Shown here: in pieces, positions 1 to 7,526 of the stretch | Layout of the letters: every line of letters starts with the position of its first letter | Numbering within the stretch: the first letter of the stretch is position 1 | Assembly (NCBI GenBank): GCA_937927675.1 | Contig: CALBSG010000023.1 | Location: forward strand, 1-31,089 | DNA: 31,089 nucleotides | Reading direction: 5' to 3' | Source: an uncultured Paracoccaceae bacterium | GTDB lineage: Bacteria; Pseudomonadota; Alphaproteobacteria; Rhodobacterales; Rhodobacteraceae | The notes under the pieces: model-generated | Told to the model about the DNA's origin: nothing | Databases searched by the model: none | Seen by the model: only the letters and a program-made list of their open reading frames with translations | Program-made: the position numbers and the translations under genes

Positions 1-1050
1 GCCCTTGATCTTTGGGGTCGGGGCCATGCCGATTTCGCCCGCGTCGGCGGTAAATGTGCCAGCTTGGGTGAGATGACACAGGCCGGGGTGGCGGTACCGC
101 CGGGCTTTGCGGTGACAACCGAAGCCTATCAGGCGATGCTGGATCACCATGGCATGAAAGCCGAGATCGAACGCCATCTGGCAGGCGTGGATCCGTTCGA
201 CATCGATCAGGTGGATCGCGCGGCGCAGGCGATCCGCATTCGTATCCGCAGCCACAAGCTGCCCCCGCAGGTGGAGGCGGACATCCGCACCGCCTATGCT
301 GCCATGGGCGATGATATGCCGGTGGCCGTGCGGTCGTCTGCCACGGCGGAAGACCTGCCGGATGCCTCTTTCGCCGGGCAGCAGGACACCTATCTGTGGG
401 TGCGCGGGGCAGATCAGGTGGTCGAAAAGGTCCGCGATTGCTGGGCCTCGCTTTATACCACCCGCGCCGTCGCCTACCGAGAGAAGAACCGCATCCCACA
501 TATCGACGTGTTGATGAGCGTTGGCGTGCAGAAGATGGTCAACGCCCGTGCGGCCGGCGTGGTGATGTCGCTTGATCCGGTCAACGGTGACCGGACCAAG
601 ATCGTCATCGATGCAAGCTGGGGCCTTGGCGAAATGGTGGTGTCGGGCGTTGTCACGCCGGACAATTTCACCGTCGAAAAGGTGCTGATGGAGATCATCG
701 ACCGCAAGATTTCCGACAAACATGTGGAACTTGTGGGTGATGCCGTCGCCGGGGAAGCCGTGGAACGTGAGGTCTCCGCCGACCGCCGCCACCGCCAATG
801 CCTGAGCGATGCCGAGGTGGTTGCCGTGGCGGCCTTGGCCAAGCGTTTGGAAAAGCAAAACAAGTGCCCGCAGGATGTGGAGTGGGCGATCGACGCTGAT
901 CTGCCCGAGGGCGAAAACCTTCTCGCGCTGCAATCGCGGCCCGAGACGATCTGGAGCCAGAAGAAGACCGAGACCCCGAAAAAGACCTATGCAACAGGCA
1001 TGATGGGGATCGTCGGCACGCTGAACTCTGCCTTGACCGTAAAGCGATAA
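1..1050 (+). CDS. ATP-grasp subunit of a split PEP-synthase-like aryl kinase (5' end outside window)
   Basis: The frame is open from base 1, so the start codon lies upstream; 349 residues are visible. The family binds ATP and passes its beta-phosphate to a swivelling histidine, here on the next gene's product. The visible part has the classic phosphoenolpyruvate-synthase N-domain signatures: VGGKCASLGEM near the start, SSATAEDLPDASFAGQQ about one third in, SLDPVNGDRTKIVIDASWGL in the middle, and VEWAIDADLP...LQSRPETIW near the end. It stops after the ATP-grasp domain, and the histidine domain is on a separate polypeptide 42 bases downstream. Such splitting is known for phenylphosphate synthase (anaerobic phenol degradation) and for CreHI of C. 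glutamicum, which phosphorylates 4-cresol. The putidaredoxin-like ferredoxin, dehydrogenases and HD proteins that follow favour the aerobic cre-type role. Family assignment is firm; the substrate is inferred from context. Confidence 0.85.
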   Translation, partial: ALDLWGRGHADFARVGGKCASLGEMTQAGVAVPPGFAVTTEAYQAMLDHHGMKAEIERHLAGVDPFDIDQVDRAAQAIRIRIRSHKLPPQVEADIRTAYAAMGDDMPVAVRSSATAEDLPDASFAGQQDTYLWVRGADQVVEKVRDCWASLYTTRAVAYREKNRIPHIDVLMSVGVQKMVNARAAGVVMSLDPVNGDRTKIVIDASWGLGEMVVSGVVTPDNFTVEKVLMEIIDRKISDKHVELVGDAVAGEAVEREVSADRRHRQCLSDAEVVAVAALAKRLEKQNKCPQDVEWAIDADLPEGENLLALQSRPETIWSQKKTETPKKTYATGMMGIVGTLNSALTVKR

Positions 1051-1092
1051 GCAAAGCGGTCCAATCAAGTCCGTTTCAGGGAGGAAACGCAA

Positions 1093-2904
1093 ATGGACGC
1101 CAAGACCCCGATGTTCCCCAGTGCCTTTGACGTCAAGGCGCCGAAGGGGGCCGAAGGCTGGGAGGGCCTTTACCCCTATTACACCCAGTTCCAGCCCTCG
1201 CGCCGAAAGGAAGATGACGAGAAATTCTGGTTCTGCAACAGCCAGCACTGGCCGACGCCGCTACGCCCCTTTGATGTGATCTTCCTTGATTTCGCGATCA
1301 AATGTCTGGGCCAGTATAACAGCCGTCATCTTCTGGTGCCGCCTGCCAACGGGATCGATTATCGCATCCTGAACGGCTTTGTGTATTTCTCCCCCGTCGC
1401 CGTGGCCCCCGAAAATATCGAAGCGCGTATCCCGCAGTTCATGGACCGCGCCGGGCATTATTTCATGAATTGGAATGATCTTCTGGCTAACTGGAAGACC
1501 AAGGTCATGGATATGATCGCGCAGATGAATGCGATCTCGTTCACCGAATTGCCGGATGTTGTGCCGGTGGAATGGGTCAAGGGTGGCGTCGGGCTGGATA
1601 ACACCAACGCGATTTTCGAGGCTTACGACAAGCTGATCGAACTCAGCTACAAAACGTGGCAATATCACTTCGAATTCCTGAACCTTGGCTATGCCGCCTA
1701 TCTGGATTTCTTCGGTTTCGTGAAATCGCAATTCCCGACCATTCCTGATCAGGCCATCGCCAAGATGGTGCAGGGTGTGGACAGCGAACTGTTCCGCCCC
1801 GATGACGAGATCAAGAAACTGGCCCGTCTGGCTGTGGAGCTTGGCGTTGACGGTGCCTTGATGACCGGCTCGGTGGACGAGGCTTTGGCCGCTGTTGGCA
1901 AGGCCCCGAATGGCGCCAAATGGCTTGCGGCCTGGACGGCGGCGCAGGATCCGTGGTTCAACTTTACCAGCGGAAACGGCTTCTATTCGACTGACAAATA
2001 CTGGATCGACCATCTGGATATCCCGCTGGGCTACCTGCGCGACTACATCCCGCGCGTTAAGGCCGGTGAGCAGATCGAACGCCCGACAGAACGCCTGTTG
2101 AAAGAGCGCGACCGGATCACCGAAGAATATCGCGACATGATGGACGAAGAGGCCCAAGCCGTGTTTGACGGCAAGCTTGGCCTTGCGCGCACCGTGTTTC
2201 CTTATGTGGAAGATCACAACTTCTACATCGAACATTGGGCGCTGGGCGTGTTCTGGCGCAAGATGCGTGAACTGTCGAAGATGCTGTCGCAGGCGGGCTT
2301 CTGGCCGGACGAGGACGGCATGTTCTATCTGAACCGCAATGAAGTGCGCGATGTGCTGTGGGATTACGGCGCCTCTTGGGCGATTGGCACGCCAAATGTC
2401 GGTTCGGCCATTTGGCCCGCCGAAGTGGCCCGTCGCCGGGCGCTGGTTTCGGCCCTTGCCAGCCAGCCGCCGCTGCCCGCGCTGAACGATCCGCCCGAGG
2501 TGATCACCGAACCTTTCACCATCATGCTCTGGGGTATCACATCAGACGCCATTGACCGCTGGACGGGCAAGGGCGACGAAAGTGGTGGGCTCAAGGGTAT
2601 GGCCGCTGCACCGGGTGCGGTCGAGGGCATCGCGCGGGTGCTGCGCAGCCCTGACCAGCTTGGCGAATTGCAAAAAGGCGAGATTCTGGTCACGCCGGTT
2701 ACCGCGCCGTCTTGGGCCCCGGTCTTTGGCAAGATTGCCGCCGCCGTCACCGACATCGGCGGCATGATGAGCCACGCCGCTATCGTCTGCCGCGAATACG
2801 GCCTTCCCGCCGTCACCGGCACCGGCACTGCAACGGCCAAGATCAAGACCGGCATGCGTCTGCGGGTGGATGGCAACACCGGCACTGTGACGATCCTTGA
2901 TTAA
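1093..2904 (+). CDS. Phosphohistidine/substrate subunit of the split aryl kinase (CreHI or phenylphosphate-synthase type)
   Basis: This 603-residue protein has a strong ribosome site (GGAGG ending 8 bases before the ATG). Its last ~95 residues are a PEP-utilising mobile domain: TDIGGMMSHAAIVCREYGLP contains the phospho-accepting His561. The ~500 residues before it do not look like the TIM barrel of PEP synthase. From memory they resemble the large subunit of phenylphosphate synthase, for example GFVYFSPVAV near residue 95 and WQYHFEFLNLGYAAY near 195. The order ATP-grasp, substrate domain, His domain also matches rifampin phosphotransferase. The expected reaction is phenol-type substrate + ATP to aryl phosphate + AMP + phosphate, in the cytoplasm. 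It is the partner of the preceding gene. Family is confident. The substrate (4-cresol or another alkylphenol) rests on the neighbouring oxidative genes and on pobA about 12.5 kb away. Confidence 0.85.
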   Translation: MDAKTPMFPSAFDVKAPKGAEGWEGLYPYYTQFQPSRRKEDDEKFWFCNSQHWPTPLRPFDVIFLDFAIKCLGQYNSRHLLVPPANGIDYRILNGFVYFSPVAVAPENIEARIPQFMDRAGHYFMNWNDLLANWKTKVMDMIAQMNAISFTELPDVVPVEWVKGGVGLDNTNAIFEAYDKLIELSYKTWQYHFEFLNLGYAAYLDFFGFVKSQFPTIPDQAIAKMVQGVDSELFRPDDEIKKLARLAVELGVDGALMTGSVDEALAAVGKAPNGAKWLAAWTAAQDPWFNFTSGNGFYSTDKYWIDHLDIPLGYLRDYIPRVKAGEQIERPTERLLKERDRITEEYRDMMDEEAQAVFDGKLGLARTVFPYVEDHNFYIEHWALGVFWRKMRELSKMLSQAGFWPDEDGMFYLNRNEVRDVLWDYGASWAIGTPNVGSAIWPAEVARRRALVSALASQPPLPALNDPPEVITEPFTIMLWGITSDAIDRWTGKGDESGGLKGMAAAPGAVEGIARVLRSPDQLGELQKGEILVTPVTAPSWAPVFGKIAAAVTDIGGMMSHAAIVCREYGLPAVTGTGTATAKIKTGMRLRVDGNTGTVTILD

Positions 2905-2911
2905 CCGCATC

Positions 2912-2931
2912 GGGGGGCAGCAATGCCCCCC
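2912..2931 (+). other. GC hairpin with GCAA tetraloop between kinase subunit and first HD gene
   Basis: Bases 2912-2919 (GGGGGGCA) pair perfectly with 2924-2931 (TGCCCCCC) around a GCAA loop, a stable GNRA-type tetraloop. No T-run follows, so it is not a classical terminator. An RNA-stability or processing element that sets different levels for upstream and downstream genes is a reasonable guess. The hairpin also covers an in-frame ATG at 2923, which argues against that start for the HD protein. Confidence 0.6.
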
Positions 2932-2958
2932 AACCCCTGCCAGAAACGGACCAAACCC

Positions 2959-3555
2959 ATGACGCACGACCTTTCGCGCTATGACCCGGTCTGGCGCGCC
3001 GCCGAACCCTACATGCGTGCGCGCAAGAACGATGTGCATATTCCACTGTCCTTTGACTGGTGCGTGCGGCTTCTGGACCACTTCCCAGAGGCTGACCGCG
3101 ATGTTTGCCTGCTTGCGATCTTGCTGCATGACATCGGGTGGTGGGCCATCGACATGGAAACTATCATTGCCGAAGGGTTTCGGTCAGAGAATATCCTGCA
3201 ATCGGATGTGCGCTATCGGCACGAGGCCGAAGGCGTGCGGCTGGGCACCGAGGTGTTGCGCAAGACCGGTTGGAGCGACGACATCATCGCGCAGGTCTGC
3301 GCGATTATCGACGGTCATGACACCCGGCTTGAGCCTCGCCATCTGAACGATCGCATCGTGCGCGACAGTGACAAGCTGTGGCGATACGAGGTGACGGGAA
3401 CGGCGGTGGGCTGCGATTGGTTCGGTGAAACGCCCGCGCAGAATTGTGCGCGGAATGAGAAGATTCTGGCCAAGTTTGAAACTGAGCCGGGCCGGGCAAT
3501 GGCCACGGCAGCCTTGGCGCAAACGCGCAAGGCTTTGAAAGTGCATGTGCTTTAA
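2959..3555 (+). CDS. HD-domain metalloenzyme 1, candidate aryl-phosphate phosphohydrolase (CreD-like)
   Basis: This 198-residue HD-superfamily protein probably has a dinuclear metal site. I see the full H...HD...H...H...D set: H27, H57-D58, H88, H120 (in IDGHDT) and D138. The start at 2959 is chosen over the in-frame ATG at 2923 because it lines up with the start of the paralogue at 5001 (both have W12, P17-Y18, N24-D25, H27), and because the earlier ATG sits inside a hairpin loop. HD proteins with six ligands are either phosphohydrolases or, more rarely, mixed-valent di-iron oxygenases such as PhnZ. Next to a split aryl kinase the likeliest job is removing the phosphate from the oxidised aryl phosphate, as CreD does in C. 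glutamicum 4-cresol degradation. The HD fold is sure; the substrate is inferred. Confidence 0.75.
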   Translation: MTHDLSRYDPVWRAAEPYMRARKNDVHIPLSFDWCVRLLDHFPEADRDVCLLAILLHDIGWWAIDMETIIAEGFRSENILQSDVRYRHEAEGVRLGTEVLRKTGWSDDIIAQVCAIIDGHDTRLEPRHLNDRIVRDSDKLWRYEVTGTAVGCDWFGETPAQNCARNEKILAKFETEPGRAMATAALAQTRKALKVHVL

Positions 3556-3567
3556 GGGGCGCTGATC

Positions 3568-5004
3568 ATGGAAATGTTCATCGAAGGGCGCTGGACCCCT
3601 GCTGTCAGTGGTGCCACGCAACCCGTGACCGATCCGCGCTCTGGCGTCGTGATTGACACCGTTCCGCAGGGCGGCGCCGAAGATGCCGACATCGCCATCC
3701 GTTCGGCGCAACGGGCCTTTGCAAGCTGGCGGCAGGTGCCGATGGCCGAGCGGGTGCTGCTGCAAAAACGACTGGCGCAGGCGATGCGAGAGGCTGCCGA
3801 TGTGGTGGGCGGCGCGCTTCACCGAGAGTTGGGCCGTCCTTTGCCTGCCTGCTTGCAGGAAGTGGCGCGCGCTGCGGATCTTTTGGACATCTACGCCGAA
3901 GAAGGTCTGCGGCTGCAATCGCATATGACAAGCGGCGGCGTTGGCGAAAAGACCGTTGTGACGCGCGATCCGGTGGGCGTCGTGGTGGCGATTACGCCGT
4001 TCAACTATCCCTTGAACCTTCTGATGTTCAAACTCGGGGCCGCGCTGGTTGCGGGTTGTCCTGTGGTGGCCAAACCGTCCGCCGACACGCCGACCTCAAC
4101 GCTTCTTTTGGCTGAGATTTTCCATAAGGCGGGCCTGCCTGCCGGTGTCTTCAATGTCGTCACGGGTGCTGGTCGGGCGATTGGCGATGCACTGGTCAAT
4201 CACCCCATTCCCCGAAAAATCGCCTTCACCGGGGGAACAACGGCGGGCAAGGCCATTGCTGCTGCTGCCGTTCAAACCATGAAACGCGTGACGCTGGAAC
4301 TGGGCGGGCAATCGGCCGCGATCGTCTGCGCCGATGCCGATATCGATAAGGCCGCCGAGGCGATTGCCCGCCACGGCTTCGCCAATTCGGGCCAGTTCTG
4401 TTATCGGGTCAACCGCATCTACGTCGAACGCCCGGTCTATGACAGCTTCCTGCAAAAGCTGCAGGCAAGGGTGCAGAAATTCACTCTCGCGCCTGCAGGT
4501 GGCGAGGGCGATCTTGGGCCTTTGGTGAACGAAAAAATCTATGCCAACAGCGCCGTTCAGGTTGACGACGCCCGCGCCAAGGGGGCGCGAATTCTGTGCG
4601 GCGGGCAGCGGCAGACCGGCCCCGGCTTTGACGGTGGGTTTTATTATCAACCGACGCTGGTGGCCGACGCCACGCATGACATGCTGGTGCTGACAGAAGA
4701 AACCTTTGGTCCCGTCTTGGGCATTTGCCCGGTGGACGACCCTTGGCAGGCCTTGGCCTTTGCAAATGACAACCGCTATGGCCTTGCGGGCTTTGTCTTT
4801 ACCCGCGATCTCGCCCGTGGCCTGACCCTGTGCGAGGGGATGGAGGCCGGATCGGTCTGGCTGAATGACATTCAGCGCTCGTCGCATTATGAGCCGTTCG
4901 GCGGCGTCAAGGAAAGCGGTCTGGGCCGCGAAAAGGGGCGCTATGGCGTCGAAAGCTATCTGGAATACAAGACGATGTACCTAAGTTACGAGGTTCCGCG
5001 ATGA
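3568..5004 (+). CDS. NAD(P)-dependent aldehyde dehydrogenase (CreC-like role)
   Basis: This is a complete 478-residue ALDH-superfamily enzyme. Visible catalytic residues are Asn146 (TPFNYPLN), the general base Glu244 (LELGG) and the nucleophile Cys278 (NSGQFCYR). The cofactor-site FTGGTTAGK lies near residue 220. The motif around the cysteine resembles the lactaldehyde/glycolaldehyde-like ALDH subgroup rather than betaine-aldehyde enzymes. The gene begins 12 bases after the first HD gene and its stop overlaps the start of the second (ATGA), so the three are probably translated together. In the proposed pathway it oxidises 4-hydroxybenzaldehyde (or a phosphorylated form) to 4-hydroxybenzoate, the substrate of PobA encoded further along. 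Enzyme class is certain; the aldehyde is inferred. Confidence 0.85.
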   Translation: MEMFIEGRWTPAVSGATQPVTDPRSGVVIDTVPQGGAEDADIAIRSAQRAFASWRQVPMAERVLLQKRLAQAMREAADVVGGALHRELGRPLPACLQEVARAADLLDIYAEEGLRLQSHMTSGGVGEKTVVTRDPVGVVVAITPFNYPLNLLMFKLGAALVAGCPVVAKPSADTPTSTLLLAEIFHKAGLPAGVFNVVTGAGRAIGDALVNHPIPRKIAFTGGTTAGKAIAAAAVQTMKRVTLELGGQSAAIVCADADIDKAAEAIARHGFANSGQFCYRVNRIYVERPVYDSFLQKLQARVQKFTLAPAGGEGDLGPLVNEKIYANSAVQVDDARAKGARILCGGQRQTGPGFDGGFYYQPTLVADATHDMLVLTEETFGPVLGICPVDDPWQALAFANDNRYGLAGFVFTRDLARGLTLCEGMEAGSVWLNDIQRSSHYEPFGGVKESGLGREKGRYGVESYLEYKTMYLSYEVPR

Positions 5005-5603
5005 GCCATCTCAGGCCCGAGGATGAGCCGCTTTGGGCCGAGGCCCGGCCCTATCTTGATGTGCGGAATAATGACGAACACACCTTGGTCGCCTATGGCG
5101 TGGCCAAGGCGCTACTGTCACAACTGCCCGAGGCCGAAGCCGACGTTGTCCTGCCTGCGATCCTGTTGCACGACGTCGGCTGGAAGCGGATCCCGCCAGA
5201 TCTGTTGCTGGCCGCTATCGGCCGTAACCCAACCCGCCGCGATCTGGTGTTTGAACATGAACGCCATTCGGTTGTCATTGCGCGGGATATCCTGAACCGC
5301 CACGGCGTGGGCCGGGTGGACGAGATTTTGGCCATCATCGACGGGCATGACACCACGAACGAGGCGCGATCGTTGAACGATGCGGTGATGAAAGATGCCG
5401 ACAAGGGGTGGCGCACCACCCCGCACGGCATGCGGATCATTCGCGGTTGGTATGATTGGTCGCTCGCGGAATACGTCGACATGGTTTCGGTGGTGTCAAA
5501 CCCGCGCCTGTTGACCGCGCCGGGCAAGGCGATGGCCGAGGGCTTCACCGCCAGTTTGCGGGCAGAATTGGAATTGACGAACTACATGGGGGCGGGCGCA
5601 TGA
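5001..5603 (+). CDS. HD-domain metalloenzyme 2, paralogue of the gene at 2959
   Basis: This 200-residue protein is a diverged duplicate of the HD protein two genes upstream. Both start similarly (W12, P17-Y18, N24-D25, H27) and share LLHD.GW, IIDGHDT and a late D.DK.WR block. All six metal ligands are kept: H27, H57-D58, H86, H116 and D134. It overlaps the ALDH stop and the next start by four bases each. Two complete, diverged copies around an aldehyde dehydrogenase suggest different tasks: perhaps two aryl phosphates (alcohol and acid level), or one phosphohydrolase and one HD-type oxygenase. Differences lie between the second and third ligands, where this copy has KRIPPDLLLAAIGRNP and copy 1 has WAIDMETIIAEGF. 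Fold is certain; function is open. Confidence 0.75.
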   Translation: MSHLRPEDEPLWAEARPYLDVRNNDEHTLVAYGVAKALLSQLPEAEADVVLPAILLHDVGWKRIPPDLLLAAIGRNPTRRDLVFEHERHSVVIARDILNRHGVGRVDEILAIIDGHDTTNEARSLNDAVMKDADKGWRTTPHGMRIIRGWYDWSLAEYVDMVSVVSNPRLLTAPGKAMAEGFTASLRAELELTNYMGAGA

Positions 5604-6346
5604 CGACCGATCTGGGGCTTTCAGGCAAACGGGTGGTGGTCTCGGGTGCGGCGGGTGGGCTTGGCAGGGCCTTTGCGCTGGCCTTTACCAAGGCGGGCGC
5701 GCAGGTCATGGCCTGCGATGTCAACCTTGCAGGCTGCAAAGAGACTGCAGCGTTGACCGGTGGCTTTGCGGCTGCGGTCGATGTGACCAATACCGCCAGC
5801 TGTCGCGCCTTGGCTGATCTGGCGCAGGCGCAACTGGGCGGGGTGGATGTGCTGGTGAACAATGCCGCGATGTATGGCGGGTTGGAGCGGCGCAATTTTG
5901 AAGATCTGGACGAAGACGTCTGGGACAAGGTCATGGCGGTCAACGTCAAAGGGGTTTGGCAGATGTGCCGTGCCTTTTCGCCTGCGTTGCGCGCAGCCAA
6001 GGGGGCCATTGTGAACATCGCGTCGGCCACGGTGTTTTCCGGCTCGCCGCAGTGGATGCACTATGTGGCGTCGAAAGGTGCGGTCATTGGCCTTAGCCGC
6101 ACCATGGCCAAGGAAATGGGGGCAGACGGCGTGCGGGTGAATGTGTTGGCCCCGGGCTTTACCATGACCGAGGCCTCGCTTGGCCTGATGGAAAATGCCC
6201 GCAGCTATGGGGTGGACCGCGCGGCGCTGAAACGGCCGGCGGAGGTTGAGGATATTGTCGGGGGCGCGCTGATGCTCGCCTCGCCGCTGTCGGGCTACAT
6301 GACGGGCCAGACGCTGGTCATCGACGGCGGGCGGCAGTTCATCTGA
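5600..6346 (+). CDS. Short-chain dehydrogenase/reductase (CreG-like alcohol dehydrogenase role)
   Basis: This 248-residue classical SDR has the coenzyme motif GAAGGLG (16-22), NNAA near residue 91, a catalytic Ser in NIASA, and Tyr155-Lys159 (YVASK). The C-terminal MTGQTLVIDGG is typical. The start at 5600 overlaps the HD2 stop (ATGA) and matches family length; a longer in-frame extension begins inside the HD2 gene. As third-last step of the proposed pathway it would oxidise an aryl alcohol such as 4-hydroxybenzyl alcohol to the aldehyde, feeding the ALDH two genes upstream. SDRs are too broad for sequence alone to prove that substrate. Confidence 0.8.
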   Translation: MTTDLGLSGKRVVVSGAAGGLGRAFALAFTKAGAQVMACDVNLAGCKETAALTGGFAAAVDVTNTASCRALADLAQAQLGGVDVLVNNAAMYGGLERRNFEDLDEDVWDKVMAVNVKGVWQMCRAFSPALRAAKGAIVNIASATVFSGSPQWMHYVASKGAVIGLSRTMAKEMGADGVRVNVLAPGFTMTEASLGLMENARSYGVDRAALKRPAEVEDIVGGALMLASPLSGYMTGQTLVIDGGRQFI

Positions 6347-6356
6347 GGGGGACGGA

Positions 6357-6677
6357 ATGGTTCAAGTCACATTCATCGAGGCCGACGGCACAAGGCGGGC
6401 GATCGAGGCCCCTGTGGGCGAGCCATTGATGTATCCGGCCCGCAACGCCGGGGTCAGGGGCATCATCGCAGAATGTGGTGGGTCGGCGATGTGCGCGACC
6501 TGCCACTGCTATGTGATTTCGGCCGCCGATGGTGCGTTGCCGGCGCCGAAGCAGGATGAGGCGGATACGGTTGAGTTCAACGCCCATGAGCCGCAGGAAA
6601 ACAGCCGTTTGACTTGCCAGATTATCGTGACCGAAGCCCTTGAGGGTGCCGTGTTTCAGGTGGCAACCGGGCGCTAG
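6357..6677 (+). CDS. Putidaredoxin-type [2Fe-2S] ferredoxin, likely P450 electron donor
   Basis: This is a 106-residue vertebrate/putidaredoxin-class ferredoxin. Cluster ligands are C40, C46, C49 and C87 in the C-x5-C-x2-C...C pattern (ECGGSAMCATCHCYV and LTCQIIV), one residue off putidaredoxin's positions. It is preceded by GGGGGACGG, ten bases after the SDR stop. Proteins of this class carry electrons from an FAD reductase to a cytochrome P450. Neither is in the window, which suggests they lie upstream of base 1. In the C. glutamicum cre system the three-part CreJEF P450 oxidises the methyl group of phosphorylated 4-cresol, and this protein would play the ferredoxin part. Extra cysteine C51 sits just past the cluster motif. 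Confidence 0.9.
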   Translation: MVQVTFIEADGTRRAIEAPVGEPLMYPARNAGVRGIIAECGGSAMCATCHCYVISAADGALPAPKQDEADTVEFNAHEPQENSRLTCQIIVTEALEGAVFQVATGR

Positions 6678-6709
6678 CGCCGCTCATCAAGCGGGGGTAT
6701 CCGGGCATT

Positions 6710-6727
6710 CTTCGCTGCGCAGCGAAG
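6710..6727. terminator. Perfect 18-bp palindrome between convergent genes
   Basis: CTTCGCTGCGCAGCGAAG is a perfect palindrome in the 84-base gap between the ferredoxin stop (6677) and the end of the convergent SDR (6762). It can form the same hairpin on either strand, as expected for a shared bidirectional terminator. There is only a short TTTT at 6736-6739, so intrinsic termination would be weak. Confidence 0.45.
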
Positions 6728-6761
6728 GTGCAGCATTTTGCAAGATGGGCACGGCTCTGCG

Positions 6762-7526
6762 TCAGCGCGCCAGCACGCCGCCGTCGATGACCAAGGTCGT
6801 GCCGGTGACGAAATCCGACGCGGACGAGGCCAGAAACAGCATCGCGCCCTTTATCTCATCGGGCCGACCCAGCCGCCCCATTGGTGTATAGGCAATCGCC
6901 GCTGCGGGATCGCGCGGCCGGGTCTCGGTCTGAAAAATCCCGGGGCAAAGCGCGTTCACTTGGATCCCCTTGTCGGCATAATGCAGCGCCATTTCGCGGG
7001 TCAGGTTGACGACCGCGCCTTTTGATGCGGCATAGGCCGGGCGGGGAAAGACCCCAGCCGGCGCGGCAAGACCCCACATCGACGCAACGGTGATAAGCTT
7101 TCCTCTGCCAAGCGGCACCATCGCAGCCAGCGCAGCGCGGCAAGTGTAAAACAGGCCGTTCAAATTGACATCCAGCACCCGCTGCCAATCCGCTTCGTCT
7201 GCGCGGTGCAGTGGGCCAGGGCGGGCGTCAGAGATGCCCGCGTTCGCGATGCAAATACCAAGCGGGCCAAGTCGGGCGGTGGTTTCCGCTATGGCCGCAG
7301 TAACGGCGGCATCATCGGTCACATCCCCCGGCAGGGCCAAAACCTGGCCGCCCTGCTGACGCAGGTTGTGTGCCGTTTCATCCAGCAGTTTCGCGTCACG
7401 ATCAAACAGCGCGACCGATGCGCCATTTTCGACCAGCGCCTCGGCCATCGCCCGCCCCAGCCCCTGCGCCGCGCCGGTGATGAAGGCAACCTTCCCCTGA
7501 ACCGAGAAGATTTCGGCAGCGCTCAT
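6762..7526 (-). CDS. Short-chain dehydrogenase/reductase, last gene of the biotin-carboxylase operon
   Basis: This 254-residue classical SDR has TGAAQGLG (17-24), NAG (95-97), N121, S149, Y165 and K169, and ends with TGTTLVIDGG. The start at 7526 overlaps the synthetase stop (ATGA) and gives normal length; a longer in-frame version would extend into the synthetase. Position behind acetoacetyl-CoA synthetase fits a 3-hydroxyacid or 3-hydroxyacyl substrate such as 3-hydroxybutyrate, but this subgroup is not diagnostic. It is translationally coupled to the five genes upstream. Confidence 0.8.
   Translation of the reverse strand: MSAAEIFSVQGKVAFITGAAQGLGRAMAEALVENGASVALFDRDAKLLDETAHNLRQQGGQVLALPGDVTDDAAVTAAIAETTARLGPLGICIANAGISDARPGPLHRADEADWQRVLDVNLNGLFYTCRAALAAMVPLGRGKLITVASMWGLAAPAGVFPRPAYAASKGAVVNLTREMALHYADKGIQVNALCPGIFQTETRPRDPAAAIAYTPMGRLGRPDEIKGAMLFLASSASDFVTGTTLVIDGGVLAR

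Noticed and set aside
1261..2235. 324-codon minus-strand frame opposite the kinase subunit
   Set aside because: Antisense shadow of a well-recognised gene, no domain and no ribosome site.
1..2904. Phenylphosphate synthase for anaerobic phenol carboxylation
   Set aside because: The subunits resemble it, but no CBS-domain third subunit or UbiD-type carboxylase genes follow. The P450-type ferredoxin and dehydrogenases point to an aerobic side-chain oxidation route.
2923..2958. N-terminal extension of the first HD protein from ATG 2923
   Set aside because: That ATG lies in the loop and stem of a strong hairpin, and the paralogue at 5001 aligns with the start at 2959.
5456..5599. Longer version of the SDR starting inside the HD2 gene
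   Set aside because: The extension has no family similarity; ATG 5600 with an ATGA overlap gives the normal SDR N-terminus.
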